Of a stretch of 64,000 nt of DNA, positions 36,848 through 46,988 are shown one piece after another. Position 1 is the stretch's first letter, and every line of letters starts with the position of its first letter. This DNA is from Thiomicrospira sp. WB1 (GTDB lineage Bacteria; Pseudomonadota; Gammaproteobacteria; Thiomicrospirales; Thiomicrospiraceae). The stretch spans positions 310,001 to 374,000 of the forward strand of contig NZ_LQBN01000003.1 of assembly GCF_001507535.1 (NCBI RefSeq), given 5' to 3'. The position numbers were made by a program, and so were the translations under genes. Below the pieces are notes generated by a model. The model made no database searches. It worked only from the letters and a program-made list of their open reading frames with translations, and had not been told where the DNA came from.

Positions 36848-36876
36848 TTGACAATTGAAGAGACGAAAACTTTAAT
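36848..36876 (+). promoter_or_regulatory. Candidate sigma70 promoter of pal
   Basis: TTGACA (36848-36853), 17-bp spacer, TTTAAT (36871-36876), about 118 bp before the pal ATG. A TATAAA at 36892-36897 is an alternative -10 without a matched -35. Confidence 0.55.
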
Positions 36877-36993
36877 TCCCCGAATTTTTACTATAAAATT
36901 GTCGTATCCTTTATCAGAAGCGCCGTGCAGAGAGGTCCGGTTGCTGATGGTATGTAGATCCATCCTTTTATATAGAATAAGCGAGGACATGCA

Positions 36994-37518
36994 ATGACAG
37001 TTTCGGCACTGAAAAAATTATTTATGGTTGCCTTTATGGGCGCTTTTTTAACCGCTTGTAGCAGCACCCCAAAAACCGACGAAGCCGGTGATGCGGGCGC
37101 GACACAGACCGGTCAGGCTACCTCTGAGTCGGTTGATTCGGAAACCGCTGCACAAGAAGCAAAAGCAGCTCAGGCGGAAGCAGAAGCGACGCTGGAAGGG
37201 TTGCGTGTTCATTTTGATTTCGACAAGTCTGAAATCAAAAACGAGTATTTTGGTGTGATCAAGCGTCAGGCTGATTATCTGGATGCTAACAAAGACGCCA
37301 CGGTGACGGTTAAAGGCTATTGTGACGAGCGTGGTTCACGCGAGTACAACCTGGCGCTGGGTGAACGTCGTGCCAATGCGGTGAAGAATGCATTGATGGC
37401 CGAAGGTGTGAGTGCAACACGCATTAACATCATCAGCTATGGTGAAGAAAACCCAATTGATCCACGTTCGACCGAGGAAGCTTGGGCCAAAAACCGTCGT
37501 GCTGAATTTGCTTATTAA
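36994..37518 (+). CDS. pal: Peptidoglycan-associated lipoprotein Pal
   Basis: 174 residues. The signal peptide has lipobox LTAC, then a Thr/Ala/Glu-rich linker (about 26-65) and an OmpA-like peptidoglycan-binding domain with VHFDFDKSEI and YCDERGSREYNLALGERRANAVKNAL. Pal anchors the outer membrane to peptidoglycan within the Tol-Pal system. The usual tolB and cpoB (ybgF) neighbours are absent: fnr lies upstream and pepN downstream, so it appears to be a free-standing gene with its own promoter and terminator. Confidence 0.94.
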   Translation: MTVSALKKLFMVAFMGAFLTACSSTPKTDEAGDAGATQTGQATSESVDSETAAQEAKAAQAEAEATLEGLRVHFDFDKSEIKNEYFGVIKRQADYLDANKDATVTVKGYCDERGSREYNLALGERRANAVKNALMAEGVSATRINIISYGEENPIDPRSTEEAWAKNRRAEFAY

Positions 37519-37545
37519 GCATTGACTCATTCTTGAGCGATCATC

Positions 37546-37579
37546 AAAGCCTTTTGCCTGGCGGGCAAAAGGCTTTTTT
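37546..37579 (+). terminator. Rho-independent terminator of pal
   Basis: Thirteen-bp stem AAAGCCTTTTGCC with a five-base loop, then a T tract, 27 bp after the pal stop. Confidence 0.92.
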
Positions 37580-37671
37580 GTTTTCAGGTTGACCATGATC
37601 ATCGTACGGTACCGGTTGAAGAGCTCTGAGGGGCTCTGTGCCGGGATAGAATTATTAGATTTGAGGATTGC

Positions 37672-40290
37672 ATGACCCAGCCCACAGAACATTTCTTGAC
37701 GGATTATCGCCCCCTTTCATTTTCAGTTTCGACGGTGGATTTAACGTTTGAGCTGGCCCCGAATGCCACACGCGTGACCAATGTCATGCGATTTGATGAA
37801 GTGACGCTGGGTGAACCCATCCGCCTGCATGGAAACGGGATCACGTTAAAAGCGTTGTCTGTGAATGGTTCCCCCGCCAATGATGTGTCCTATCATGAAG
37901 ATGATGAGGGAATTCTGTTCACGCCAGAAAAGACAGCTTTTGAAATGACGGTGGTCACGGAAATTTCGCCTCAGACGAATACGGAACTGGAAGGGCTGTA
38001 TCGCAGTGGCGGTAACTATTGCACGCAGTGTGAGGCCGAGGGGTTTCGCCGAATCACATTCTTTCCCGATCGCCCTGATCTGCTCACGGTTTATACCACG
38101 CGGATCATCGCGCCTAAATCAGACAACCGCTATTTGCTCGCAAATGGGAATCTGGTCGAACAAGGCGAACTGGAAGATGGGCAGCATTATGCGGTCTGGC
38201 ATGACCCTTACCCCAAACCGAGTTACTTGTTCGCGTTGGTGGCCGGCAATCTTGAGCGGGTTCGCGACACCTTTATCACCCAAAGCGGGCGTACGATTAC
38301 GCTGGACCTGTTTGTGGAGCCACAAAACCTGAACCAGTGCGATCATGCGATGCAATCTCTGAAAGAAGCCATGGCATGGGATGAACGTCGTTTTGGACTT
38401 GAGTATGATCTGGATACCTACATGATCGTGGCGGTCGATGACTTCAACATGGGGGCGATGGAGAACAAGGGGTTGAATGTCTTTAACTCTAAATTCGTTC
38501 TGGCGCGACCCGAAACCGCGACGGATACCGATTATGAAGGCATTGAATCGGTGATCGCGCATGAGTATTTCCACAACTGGACTGGCAACCGGGTGACTTG
38601 CCGGGACTGGTTTCAGCTGACCCTGAAAGAGGGCTTAACCGTTTTCAGAGACCAGCTTTTCACGGCGGACATGCTTTCGCCCGCGATCAAACGTATTGAG
38701 GATGTCAAGCGCTTGCGCAGTCACCAGTTTGTGGAAGATGCCGGGCCGATGGCACACCCGATCCAGCCGCAGTCTTACATTGAAATGAACAACTTCTATA
38801 CGCTGACCGTGTATGAAAAGGGAGCCGAAGTGGTAAGGCTTTATCATACGCTGTTGGGTGAGGCCGGTTTTCAAAAAGGCATGCGCCTTTATTTTGAGCG
38901 ATTTGACGGTCAGGCGGTCACTGTCGAGGATTTTCGTCAAGCCATGGCCGATGCCAATGGAATGGATTTGTCTGCCATGCACGAATGGTATGTGCAGCCA
39001 GGCACCCCGCGCGTTCAGATGAGCAGTCACTATGATCAAGCCTCGCAGCAGTTGCGTTTGAGTTGGACCCAGCGCAATGATAAAAGTGATTCAGAGCGTC
39101 CACTGCCGATCCCGGTTGGGTTAAAGCTCTGGTATGAGAACGGTGAACCGGCGCCAATGAAGCCGACCGGCGACGCCTTGCTGGAGACGGAAAAGGGTCC
39201 GGTGTTTCTTCTTAAAGACACGCAGCAGACGTTGACCTTTGAAGGACTGTCAGCTCGTCCGGTTGTCTCTGCTTTGCGGGACTTTTCCGCGCCGGTCATT
39301 CTGGAAACCGACCACTCCGATCAGGAACGCAGCCAGTTGGCCCGATTCGATGACGATGCCTTCGTGCGCTGGGAGTCGGTTCAGGCGCTGGCATTAAAAA
39401 CAATTATCAAGGCGGTCAGGGCCGTTGAAGCCGGAGACTCGGTGTCCTTGGCCCCTGCCTTTGAACAAGCCATCTTGGATGTTCTGGATCAGGCTGATTT
39501 GGATCTGGGCCTGAAGGCGTTGGCGTTAACCCTGCCGGATCTGGATTATGTGTGCGAGCAGTTTGACCCCATTCCGGTTGATGCGGTCTGGCAAGCGTAT
39601 CGAGGGGTGGAGTTGTGCCTGGCGCAAACGTTTGAAACCGCATGGCGAGAACTTTATGAACGTTTGCACGATCGCGGTCCTTATGCATACGACGCCCGTG
39701 CGCTTGCTCAGCGTAAGCTTAAACAAGTGTGTCTGCACTACCTGTCCTGCTTGCCGGAAGGGCCAAAATTGGCGAAACGATTATTTGAGCAATCCATTCA
39801 CATGACCGATACGCTGGCTGCGTTGCAGGCTGTGAACCACGATTCGCTTAGAACAGAGCCGATGCAAGTGTTTTATCAACGTTGGCGCCATGAGCCATTG
39901 GTGCTGGACAAATGGTTTGCTTTGCAGGCAAAAAGCCGCCAGGGTGATGTGATTGAGCAGATACGTGCTCTGCTGGCTCATCCGGATTTCCATTACCAAA
40001 CGCCCAATCGGGTTCGAAGTGTTCTGGGGGTTTTTGCCCGGCAGAATTTTTATGGGTTCCACCAGAAAGACGGACAGGGGTATCAGCTATTGGGGGAACA
40101 GATTCACAAACTGGACAGCATCAACCCTCAAGTTGCTGCACGTTTGTGCGCGCCTTTGACCCAGTGGCGTCGCCTTGATTCGCCTCGCCAAGGTTTGATG
40201 CGTGAGGTTCTGGAAGCGTTGCTTTCTGAGTCAACCCTGTCTGCGGATGTTTATGAAATCGTCTCCAAGTCGCTTAAGAACGAGCGCTAA
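37672..40290 (+). CDS. pepN: Aminopeptidase N
   Basis: 872 residues, an M1 metallopeptidase of the E. coli PepN type. GAMEN, which binds the peptide N-terminus, is at residues 261-265; the zinc motif HEYFH is at 297-301, with the third ligand in the LKEGLTVFRD segment. A long helical C-terminal domain completes the fold. It removes N-terminal residues from peptides in the cytoplasm. It overlaps the start of the next gene by about 38 bp, so the two are coupled. Confidence 0.97.
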   Translation: MTQPTEHFLTDYRPLSFSVSTVDLTFELAPNATRVTNVMRFDEVTLGEPIRLHGNGITLKALSVNGSPANDVSYHEDDEGILFTPEKTAFEMTVVTEISPQTNTELEGLYRSGGNYCTQCEAEGFRRITFFPDRPDLLTVYTTRIIAPKSDNRYLLANGNLVEQGELEDGQHYAVWHDPYPKPSYLFALVAGNLERVRDTFITQSGRTITLDLFVEPQNLNQCDHAMQSLKEAMAWDERRFGLEYDLDTYMIVAVDDFNMGAMENKGLNVFNSKFVLARPETATDTDYEGIESVIAHEYFHNWTGNRVTCRDWFQLTLKEGLTVFRDQLFTADMLSPAIKRIEDVKRLRSHQFVEDAGPMAHPIQPQSYIEMNNFYTLTVYEKGAEVVRLYHTLLGEAGFQKGMRLYFERFDGQAVTVEDFRQAMADANGMDLSAMHEWYVQPGTPRVQMSSHYDQASQQLRLSWTQRNDKSDSERPLPIPVGLKLWYENGEPAPMKPTGDALLETEKGPVFLLKDTQQTLTFEGLSARPVVSALRDFSAPVILETDHSDQERSQLARFDDDAFVRWESVQALALKTIIKAVRAVEAGDSVSLAPAFEQAILDVLDQADLDLGLKALALTLPDLDYVCEQFDPIPVDAVWQAYRGVELCLAQTFETAWRELYERLHDRGPYAYDARALAQRKLKQVCLHYLSCLPEGPKLAKRLFEQSIHMTDTLAALQAVNHDSLRTEPMQVFYQRWRHEPLVLDKWFALQAKSRQGDVIEQIRALLAHPDFHYQTPNRVRSVLGVFARQNFYGFHQKDGQGYQLLGEQIHKLDSINPQVAARLCAPLTQWRRLDSPRQGLMREVLEALLSESTLSADVYEIVSKSLKNER

Positions 40291-41683
40291 GCGCACTGGA
40301 AAACGACTTCACTGGTGCCATGTCTCTGCCTTGGTCATGAGCCTGTGTCTGGGGGCCGCGTTTTTACCGGTGGGCGCCCAGTCGGTTGAATCTCAATCGC
40401 CTGCCAGCCTGCAAGAGCTGGACGCGGAAATTGCTCTGCTTAAAGCACAACTGGCTCTGGAAGAAAAGGATGTTGGACCGATGCGGGCCGCTCTGGATGC
40501 ATTCAGACAGGTCGCTCGGAGCACTCAGTTGCCAGTAACATTGACCCAGCGCTATCGCCGTCTGCGCCAACAGTTTGAGCAATTAAGCCGTGACCCGTCT
40601 CAATCCGCTCGCGTGCCCTCAGCCTCTTTTGTATATGATCCGGCGCGAATGCTTCTGTTGTTGCCAGTGAGTGGTGAGCTGGGGCCAGCTGGGCAGGCGA
40701 TTTATGACGGCATCCTTTCGGCGCGCTCCCGTTATGGCATAAATGGAACACTGGAACTGGTTGATACGGCTGTGTTCGAGCGACCGGAGCAATTGGCAGA
40801 CTGGCTATCGCTTCGACAACCCACGCTGATCATCGGTCCGTTGCAGTCTTCGCTGGTGGCGCAGGCTCTGGATTGGAATCGTCAGGTGCCCATGCTGGCT
40901 TTGAATGAGCCGGAACCCGGCGCGCGCTCTGTGCCCGGCCACGTTCAGACATTAAGTTTGGGGTTAAACAAGCTTCAATCGCTCCGGTTTCTGACGCAGC
41001 ATTTCGGGGTGAGTCAGCCTTTGATCTGGTGGCAGAACACCCCCGATAACCGCACGCTGAAAGACCAATTTGACCAGGCCTGGTTAAGTTGGCAGCAATC
41101 GCCAGCCCAGGACACTCACGCCATTCGTCTGCATCAGCAATGGTTCGAGCCCGGTCGCCGTCATCGTCTGGCCCAGGCGCTGAATGTCCGCCAATCGCAG
41201 GGAAGGGCAGGCTGGTTGTCTCGCACCCTTGAGCGTGAACTGTCTTTCGAACCCCGTGCGCGCCAGGACCTTGATACGCTGGTGACCGTTGGCGAGCTCT
41301 CACAGGCCATTCAGGTCTCCCCATTGCTGGCTTACTATGGCCGACCGGATGTGCAGCATTTTTGGCTGCCTGCGCCATTGCCGACTGTGTCAGAATTTCG
41401 ACAAACCCTCCCCGACTGGCAGGCCACCTCGGCCATTCTGCCAGCATTTTTTGCACGTTCTGTGCGTTCAAACCGCCATGATGGGCTGTCTTCCGCGCAA
41501 GTTGGCACCTTTTATGCTTTGGGTGAAACCGTGATAACGGTTCTTGAAAAGGGCTTTGCGCAAAACCAGCTTCAGATTGAAACACCGCTGGGAACAGTGG
41601 AGCGAAACCAAAACGGTCAATTCGCATTTCAATCCAAGGCGTTTTGGTTGGACAAAGGCGTTTTTGACGCGTTTCGGCCCTAA
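40253..41683 (+). CDS. LpoA-like penicillin-binding-protein activator
   Basis: 476 residues from the ATG at 40253, which overlaps the end of pepN; starts at 40247 and 40337 are alternatives. A Sec-type leader with a long basic n-region ends near GAQS and has no lipobox, unlike true lipoprotein LpoA. A helical region (about 50-110) is followed by a periplasmic-binding fold: MLLLLPVSGELGPAGQAIYDGIL, TLIIGPLQSSLVAQAL and VPMLALNEPE match the LpoA C-terminal domain that stimulates PBP1a. A palindrome copy lies inside the gene at 41073. The next gene starts 47 bp later. Confidence 0.8.
   Translation: MKSSPSRLRTSAKRTGKRLHWCHVSALVMSLCLGAAFLPVGAQSVESQSPASLQELDAEIALLKAQLALEEKDVGPMRAALDAFRQVARSTQLPVTLTQRYRRLRQQFEQLSRDPSQSARVPSASFVYDPARMLLLLPVSGELGPAGQAIYDGILSARSRYGINGTLELVDTAVFERPEQLADWLSLRQPTLIIGPLQSSLVAQALDWNRQVPMLALNEPEPGARSVPGHVQTLSLGLNKLQSLRFLTQHFGVSQPLIWWQNTPDNRTLKDQFDQAWLSWQQSPAQDTHAIRLHQQWFEPGRRHRLAQALNVRQSQGRAGWLSRTLERELSFEPRARQDLDTLVTVGELSQAIQVSPLLAYYGRPDVQHFWLPAPLPTVSEFRQTLPDWQATSAILPAFFARSVRSNRHDGLSSAQVGTFYALGETVITVLEKGFAQNQLQIETPLGTVERNQNGQFAFQSKAFWLDKGVFDAFRP
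41073..41084. repeat. Recurring palindrome ACCAGGCCTGGT, copy 8 (inside a gene)
   Basis: Perfect copy within the LpoA-like coding sequence, where its codons spell DQAWL. It may be selected or coincidental. Confidence 0.7.
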
Positions 41684-41730
41684 ATTTTTTAAGAACCGCC
41701 TGATTCAAAGATGAACCCAAGGACAGGCGT

Positions 41731-42918
<1,188 letters not shown>

Positions 42919-42936
42919 CAGGCCTTGGGAGGCTGT

Positions 42937-43290
42937 ATGCAAGCATTCAAATCCATTTCAATTACCAGTGTGTTGGCGCTGGCGTTGCAGGGGTGTTCGT
43001 TGACGCCGCCTGAACCAAACGTGTTATTGCCCGCCGCTGCCGTGGTTGGGGCCTACAAATTGTATGAACACAATCAGAAAACAACCTATTACCAGCCCGA
43101 CTACTATCAAACCAGTCAACTGGCCAAGTCGGCGGATGCCAGCGTTGAGTATCGGGTTGAGGAACTGCGTTGTCAGAAATACCCCAGTGCGTGTGATACA
43201 AGTCGTGCTGAGCAAGTCTTTCAGGAATCCGGGCAGCGCCTGGCTTCCGACAAAGACGTGAATGATCTGTTTGAAACACTGAGTTTTTAG
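42937..43290 (+). CDS. Small lipoprotein of unknown function near flgP
   Basis: 117 residues from the ATG at 42937, with GGGAGG four bases upstream; a TTG twelve bases earlier is less likely. The signal peptide has lipobox LQGC. The mature part has a Tyr-rich segment (EHNQKTTYYQPDYYQTSQ), two cysteines (ELRCQKYPSACD) that may form a disulfide, and ends DVNDLFETLSF. That tail looks like the E. coli CheZ C-terminal CheY-binding helix, but a lipoprotein would be on the wrong side of the membrane for this. It lies between the acidic membrane protein and flgP. Confidence 0.75.
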   Translation: MQAFKSISITSVLALALQGCSLTPPEPNVLLPAAAVVGAYKLYEHNQKTTYYQPDYYQTSQLAKSADASVEYRVEELRCQKYPSACDTSRAEQVFQESGQRLASDKDVNDLFETLSF

Positions 43291-43314
43291 AGAGACACTG
43301 ACAGGAGAAACGTC

Positions 43315-43959
43315 ATGACTATGAAACACCCCTTTCTGATGGCCACAACATTGGCGTGTGGACTTGCATTGGCTGGTTGTAGCCAGAAGCCGGTTCAACC
43401 CGCCCCAACACAACCTTCTGCCCAGACGGTTCAGCAGCAAGTGAATGCTGCGGTGGAAGCGCGCATGAAGGCGTTTGAGGCCGAGCAAAAAGCCAAAGCC
43501 GAATCGGTGCAGACACTTTATCAGGTTCCCAAAAGTGCAGTGGAGCCGGAACTGATCAAAGTGACCGGTGTGGGGTACGGTGCGGAAAGTACCTATGAAG
43601 GATTTACGGATGGGCAACGTCGTCTGATGGCGATTCGTTCCGCCAAACTGGATGCGTATCGTTCACTGGCTGAGCAGCTCAATGGGATCAAAATCGACTC
43701 CAATACAACCATTGCAACGCTGACCGCTCGTAATGACAGCTTTCGTGCACGTGTGAATTCCATGGTGCGAGGCGCTCGAGTGGTGAGTGTCACCCCAATG
43801 GCGGATCAAAACTATGAAACGGTGTTGGAAGTGTATATTGACCGAAGCTTCTTTGAAAAAGCATTTGTTTATAGCCACAACGAAGAAAAGCTGACCATGA
43901 CCACTGAAGAGTTGTGTCATCAGATTAACTGCCATTCGTTAAGCAGTAAAAAACGCTGA
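43315..43959 (+). CDS. flgP: FlgP-like outer-membrane flagellar lipoprotein
   Basis: 214 residues. The lipobox is LAGC. After a Gln/Ala-rich coiled coil (about 30-65), the LPP20-type domain contains TGVGYGAEST, GQRRLMAIRSAKLDAYRSLAEQLNG and MVRGARVVSVTPM. FlgP forms a disk or basal ring around sheathed or polar flagella in Vibrio and Campylobacter. Neighbouring flgT fits a Vibrio-like motor with an H ring. Confidence 0.88.
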   Translation: MTMKHPFLMATTLACGLALAGCSQKPVQPAPTQPSAQTVQQQVNAAVEARMKAFEAEQKAKAESVQTLYQVPKSAVEPELIKVTGVGYGAESTYEGFTDGQRRLMAIRSAKLDAYRSLAEQLNGIKIDSNTTIATLTARNDSFRARVNSMVRGARVVSVTPMADQNYETVLEVYIDRSFFEKAFVYSHNEEKLTMTTEELCHQINCHSLSSKKR

Positions 43960-44000
43960 GCGTTTCCAGGGCTTTAAATTGAGAGGCCTAAGGGGAGACT

Positions 44001-44297
44001 ATGAAAAAGAAAACACTGGTGGTCGCCATTGTCGCAGCTATGTTCGGTTTTCAGAGCATTGCTCAGGCGGCAAGCATCAGCACGCGGGTGCGCATTTTGG
44101 AAAGCAAAGTGCAAAAGCATGCGCAGCTGATGGAACGACACCAAAAACAAAATCAGCAGTATCAGCAGCAGATGCAGCGCGGCTTAAGTGAAATGCGCGC
44201 GCTTAAACAGGAAATACAGGCAAAACTGGAGAAGTCGGAGGACCCCAGGCAGCGCTTACAACGGGGCAACGCGCCTTTGCGTTATACCTATCCTTAA
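44001..44297 (+). CDS. Small periplasmic coiled-coil protein
   Basis: 98 residues. A signal peptide (cleavage near AQAAS) is followed by a single long helix rich in Gln, Lys and Glu (about 30-78), then a short Arg/Pro tail. No family was recognised. GGGAG precedes the ATG. It follows flgP by 41 bp, so it is probably a motor-accessory protein of the same operon. Confidence 0.7.
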   Translation: MKKKTLVVAIVAAMFGFQSIAQAASISTRVRILESKVQKHAQLMERHQKQNQQYQQQMQRGLSEMRALKQEIQAKLEKSEDPRQRLQRGNAPLRYTYP

Positions 44298-44338
44298 TGG
44301 GGGCGATCTGCTTTGCTTTATATTCCACCAAACCAAAC

Positions 44339-44367
44339 AAAAAAGCGCTCAATTGAGCGCTTTTTTT
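44339..44367. terminator. Bidirectional terminator between coiled-coil gene and PilZ-like gene
   Basis: Near-perfect palindrome AAAAAGCGCTCAA/TTGAGCGCTTTTT with A and T tracts; it ends the flgP operon and the minus-strand PilZ-like gene. Confidence 0.92.
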
Positions 44368-44414
44368 GCACACTGGGACGATTCGCATAGGTGGTCAGGC
44401 TACGTTTCCTTGGG

Positions 44415-45011
44415 TTAGCCTTGATGACCATGAACACCGGTTGAACTATCCTTGTGGGCGTACTCAATTTCTTTGCTCTGAATAAAGTAAACCAGTTTGC
44501 GTCGGTCTTCCTCGGTCAGATTCAGATACTCCAGCGCAATGGTTTTGCTGCTGGGGTCATTGGTATCCGGGATGATCTTGACAATTTTGGCGCGCACCAG
44601 GATCGGGGACTCATCGGCCAAAGGCTGCAACAGCAGATCGACAAAATCAGTCTGTTCCACGTCTTCCTGCACTTTGAACGCCATGCCGCCGGCGCTTAAA
44701 TTCACCAGACGCTGAGGAATGGCAGCGACCAGTTGTTTCTGGTCAATGGTTTGCAGCATGAAATTGATTTTGTTATTGAGAGCGCTCAATGCTGTGGCGA
44801 CCAGACCGCTCTTTTGCCCGATTTCACCGATGACGTCCTGGATCTGCTGTTCCAGTTCTCCGAAATCTTCCAAAAAGTATTTTTCAATGTAGTTGGCATC
44901 GGGCTGATGCGGGATCGGGTTTTTTTCAGCGGCCTCGGCCGTGATGATGCGGTAGCTGCAGGGCAGCATCACATCGATGCGATAAAATGATCGGCTGTTA
45001 CGTGAACTCAT
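44415..45011 (-). CDS. PilZ-like c-di-GMP effector
   Basis: 198 residues. The first part has RSFYRIDVMLPCSYRI and the second has VNLSAGGMAF, which resemble the R-x-x-x-R and D/N-x-S-x-x-G signatures of PilZ domains. The first motif is imperfect here (no RxxxR pair is clear), so c-di-GMP binding may be weakened or atypical. A helical insert lies between (about 40-100). It could modulate flagellar function. A palindrome copy lies in the gap to flgN. Confidence 0.7.
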   Translation of the reverse strand: MSSRNSRSFYRIDVMLPCSYRIITAEAAEKNPIPHQPDANYIEKYFLEDFGELEQQIQDVIGEIGQKSGLVATALSALNNKINFMLQTIDQKQLVAAIPQRLVNLSAGGMAFKVQEDVEQTDFVDLLLQPLADESPILVRAKIVKIIPDTNDPSSKTIALEYLNLTEEDRRKLVYFIQSKEIEYAHKDSSTGVHGHQG

Positions 45012-45113
45012 GCGCGTCTCTCTGATTATCCGAATGGTTTCATTATGACCGAATCACTAGCAATCACCAAGCCAAATCTTTGACACTCAGTGTGCATGGG
45101 AAGGTGAAAAATG

Positions 45114-45125
45114 ACCAGGCCTGGT
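45114..45125. repeat. Recurring palindrome ACCAGGCCTGGT, copy 9
   Basis: Perfect copy, six bases after the flgN stop on the minus strand, flanked by A and T runs. Confidence 0.9.
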
Positions 45126-45131
45126 AAAAAA

Positions 45132-45632
45132 TCAGGCTTTGCCCAAAGAGTTGTTGCCTTGCGAATAAGCCGATTTTTTCCCTTTGGGATCGTATGTCTG
45201 TGAGGATCCGGGTTGGCCGACCAGGGCCGAGATCAGTCCACTGTTGAGATTGTTCAGGGCCTGGATGGTCATGCCATTGCTAAGGTTCAATTGATGACAA
45301 GCTTCAGCCAGCTGATTCGCTTTAGTTAACTTATTTTGTAGAACCTCTGGCAGAGATTGAAAGGAATCTGATTGAATCAGTGAGTCAAGACTTTGATCCT
45401 GGTCTGGGCTGAGGAGCTGGCAAAGGGCGTGATGCGCCGGTTCGAGTTCGTCAAGTACCTGCGCTTTTTGTTGAGCAATGGACGTCAATGCGTCCGGATC
45501 ATTGGATTTTAACAGGTCCGCTTCCTGCTGAAGCAGTTGTTGAAAGGCCTCCAGTTGCGCGTGCAGGGTTGTGAGCGAGCCGGTCAAAGTCTGCTTTTCC
45601 TGGGCGCTGAACTGTTTGGCCTTGTCTGGCAT
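45132..45632 (-). CDS. flgN: Flagellar export chaperone FlgN
   Basis: 166 residues, soluble and helical (LTTLHAQLEAFQQLLQQEADLLKSNDPDALTSIAQQKAQVLDELE), typical of FlgN, which escorts FlgK and FlgL to the export gate. It lies 38 bp after flgM on the minus strand, in the flgA-flgM-flgN order found in many gammaproteobacteria. Confidence 0.88.
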   Translation of the reverse strand: MPDKAKQFSAQEKQTLTGSLTTLHAQLEAFQQLLQQEADLLKSNDPDALTSIAQQKAQVLDELEPAHHALCQLLSPDQDQSLDSLIQSDSFQSLPEVLQNKLTKANQLAEACHQLNLSNGMTIQALNNLNSGLISALVGQPGSSQTYDPKGKKSAYSQGNNSLGKA

Positions 45633-45670
45633 GGGGTGTCACCTGTTTAAAGGAAAACGATGCCCTGTTT

Positions 45671-45979
45671 TTAACGTGGGCTCAACATGTACTCGGTTTC
45701 CATGAGCTTGCTGGCAACCTGGTCGGCATCCACCTGGTAACGGCCTTCCTGAATGGCTGCTTTCAATTGCGCAATACGCTCACTGTTGTCCACTTCGGAC
45801 GCCTGAACTTTGGTTTCCAGTTCTTTGACCTGAGTGGAAACGCCAGTCAGCGTGACTTTGTCTGACGCTGATGTTGAAGCGTTGGACGTTGTGCCGCCCG
45901 CGTTCTGTCGCTGTGCGTTCGACTGGTTGTCCAATCGATTGTTGTTTAATACATTCTGGTTGAGACTTTTGATGTCCAT
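45671..45979 (-). CDS. flgM: Anti-sigma28 factor FlgM
   Basis: 102 residues. A disordered Asn/Gln/Ser-rich N-terminal half is followed by the sigma28-binding helices (VDNSERIAQLKAAIQEGRYQVDADQVASKLMETE). FlgM holds FliA inactive until it is exported through the finished hook. It is preceded by a textbook sigma28 promoter (46035-46060), giving the expected autoregulatory loop. Confidence 0.93.
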   Translation of the reverse strand: MDIKSLNQNVLNNNRLDNQSNAQRQNAGGTTSNASTSASDKVTLTGVSTQVKELETKVQASEVDNSERIAQLKAAIQEGRYQVDADQVASKLMETEYMLSPR

Positions 45980-46034
45980 GACCGACTCCTAATGTTTCTG
46001 CTATTTTAAGCCTTTGGATCGAACTCTACAATTT

Positions 46035-46060
46035 TTATCGGCCGTTATCGGTAAACTTTA
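46035..46060 (-). promoter_or_regulatory. Sigma28 (FliA) promoter of flgM-flgN
   Basis: On the minus strand TAAAGTTT (whole consensus), then GCCGATAA, with 14 bases between TAAA and GCCGATAA, one fewer than the usual 15. It lies 56 bp before the flgM ATG. Confidence 0.85.
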
Positions 46061-46109
46061 CCTGATTTTTCGACTTTTTTAAGGCCTGCAAATGAGGACG
46101 ATTTAGGGC

Positions 46110-46868
46110 TTAAGGCACTTTAACTGTGTTGGGAGCAATTACTATGCCTTTTATCACGGTATCCGAGGATAAGTTGCGTACCGGGACCTGTTGATTGAGC
46201 GTGGCGCTTTTCAATGCCATCCCGGCTGACTCCACCCGGATGTTGCCGATTTCGGTCACAATGTTGACAGGCTGGTCTTCAAACACCAGATAGGGCGGCT
46301 GGAGCTGGCGGGCAGTCAAGGTCGAGTTGGGACCGATGGCGCGCTTGGCACGCATGCCCACCACCGTCTCCAGGTCAATGATGGTGTCGCGTCGAACCCG
46401 GTTGTAAGGGATGTAATCAATTTTGACGTCCTGCTCACGGATCACGGCTTGTTTTAGAATGGCCCGGGTGGTTTTGACCACGGGTAACTTTCCGGTGATT
46501 TGTGCGGTGACATAAAATTGCCACTGTGGCGACTCGCACCGGACTTCGTAGGTTTTACGGCCCGCTTTTTTTTCTGGGCGTCGGTCGCGAATGGTGATCT
46601 CACTCTGGCATCGATCCAGTTTTAAACGGCTGGAGACTTCGCTGATGTCAATTTTGGCCTGATGCAAATGTCCATCCAGTTTGGTTTCGATGTCGGAACG
46701 GATGGCCTGATAAATGCGGGAAAAGTCCTGAACGGCTTGCGAATTGTCTGAGTTGGCAAAGGCTTTGCTAGAGGGCAGGGCAGTAACGATTCCCAGACAG
46801 ATCCAACCTGTCAGTATCAGGAAAAGAGACCATCGACGGGTCGTGAGTCGGGAACCAAGACGCAACAT
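46110..46868 (-). CDS. flgA: Flagellar P-ring assembly chaperone FlgA
   Basis: 252 residues. A signal peptide (about 1-39, AFAN) precedes the SAF-type domain with AILKQAVIREQDVKIDYIP, VVGMRAKRAIGPNSTLTARQLQPP and the C-terminal IRVESAGMALKSATLNQQVPVRN. It assists FlgI assembly in the periplasm. It is divergent from cheV, as in Vibrio. An inverted repeat with GGAGACA arms lies in the shared region. Confidence 0.94.
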   Translation of the reverse strand: MLRLGSRLTTRRWSLFLILTGWICLGIVTALPSSKAFANSDNSQAVQDFSRIYQAIRSDIETKLDGHLHQAKIDISEVSSRLKLDRCQSEITIRDRRPEKKAGRKTYEVRCESPQWQFYVTAQITGKLPVVKTTRAILKQAVIREQDVKIDYIPYNRVRRDTIIDLETVVGMRAKRAIGPNSTLTARQLQPPYLVFEDQPVNIVTEIGNIRVESAGMALKSATLNQQVPVRNLSSDTVIKGIVIAPNTVKVP

Positions 46869-46892
46869 GCGTGTCCTTTTGAATGGGCAAGC

Positions 46893-46916
46893 GGAGACAC
46901 AAGCGTTTTTGTCTCC
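46893..46916. promoter_or_regulatory. Inverted repeat between flgA and cheV
   Basis: GGAGACA (46893-46899) and TGTCTCC (46910-46916) with a ten-base loop in the 120-bp divergent region. It is possibly an operator or an mRNA hairpin near the flgA start. Confidence 0.4.
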
Positions 46917-46988
46917 TCGGATTTGCGTTATATTATCGAACTATCAGAATGATTCCAACTCCGTCAAGGCGGACCGGGACTGAAAAAG

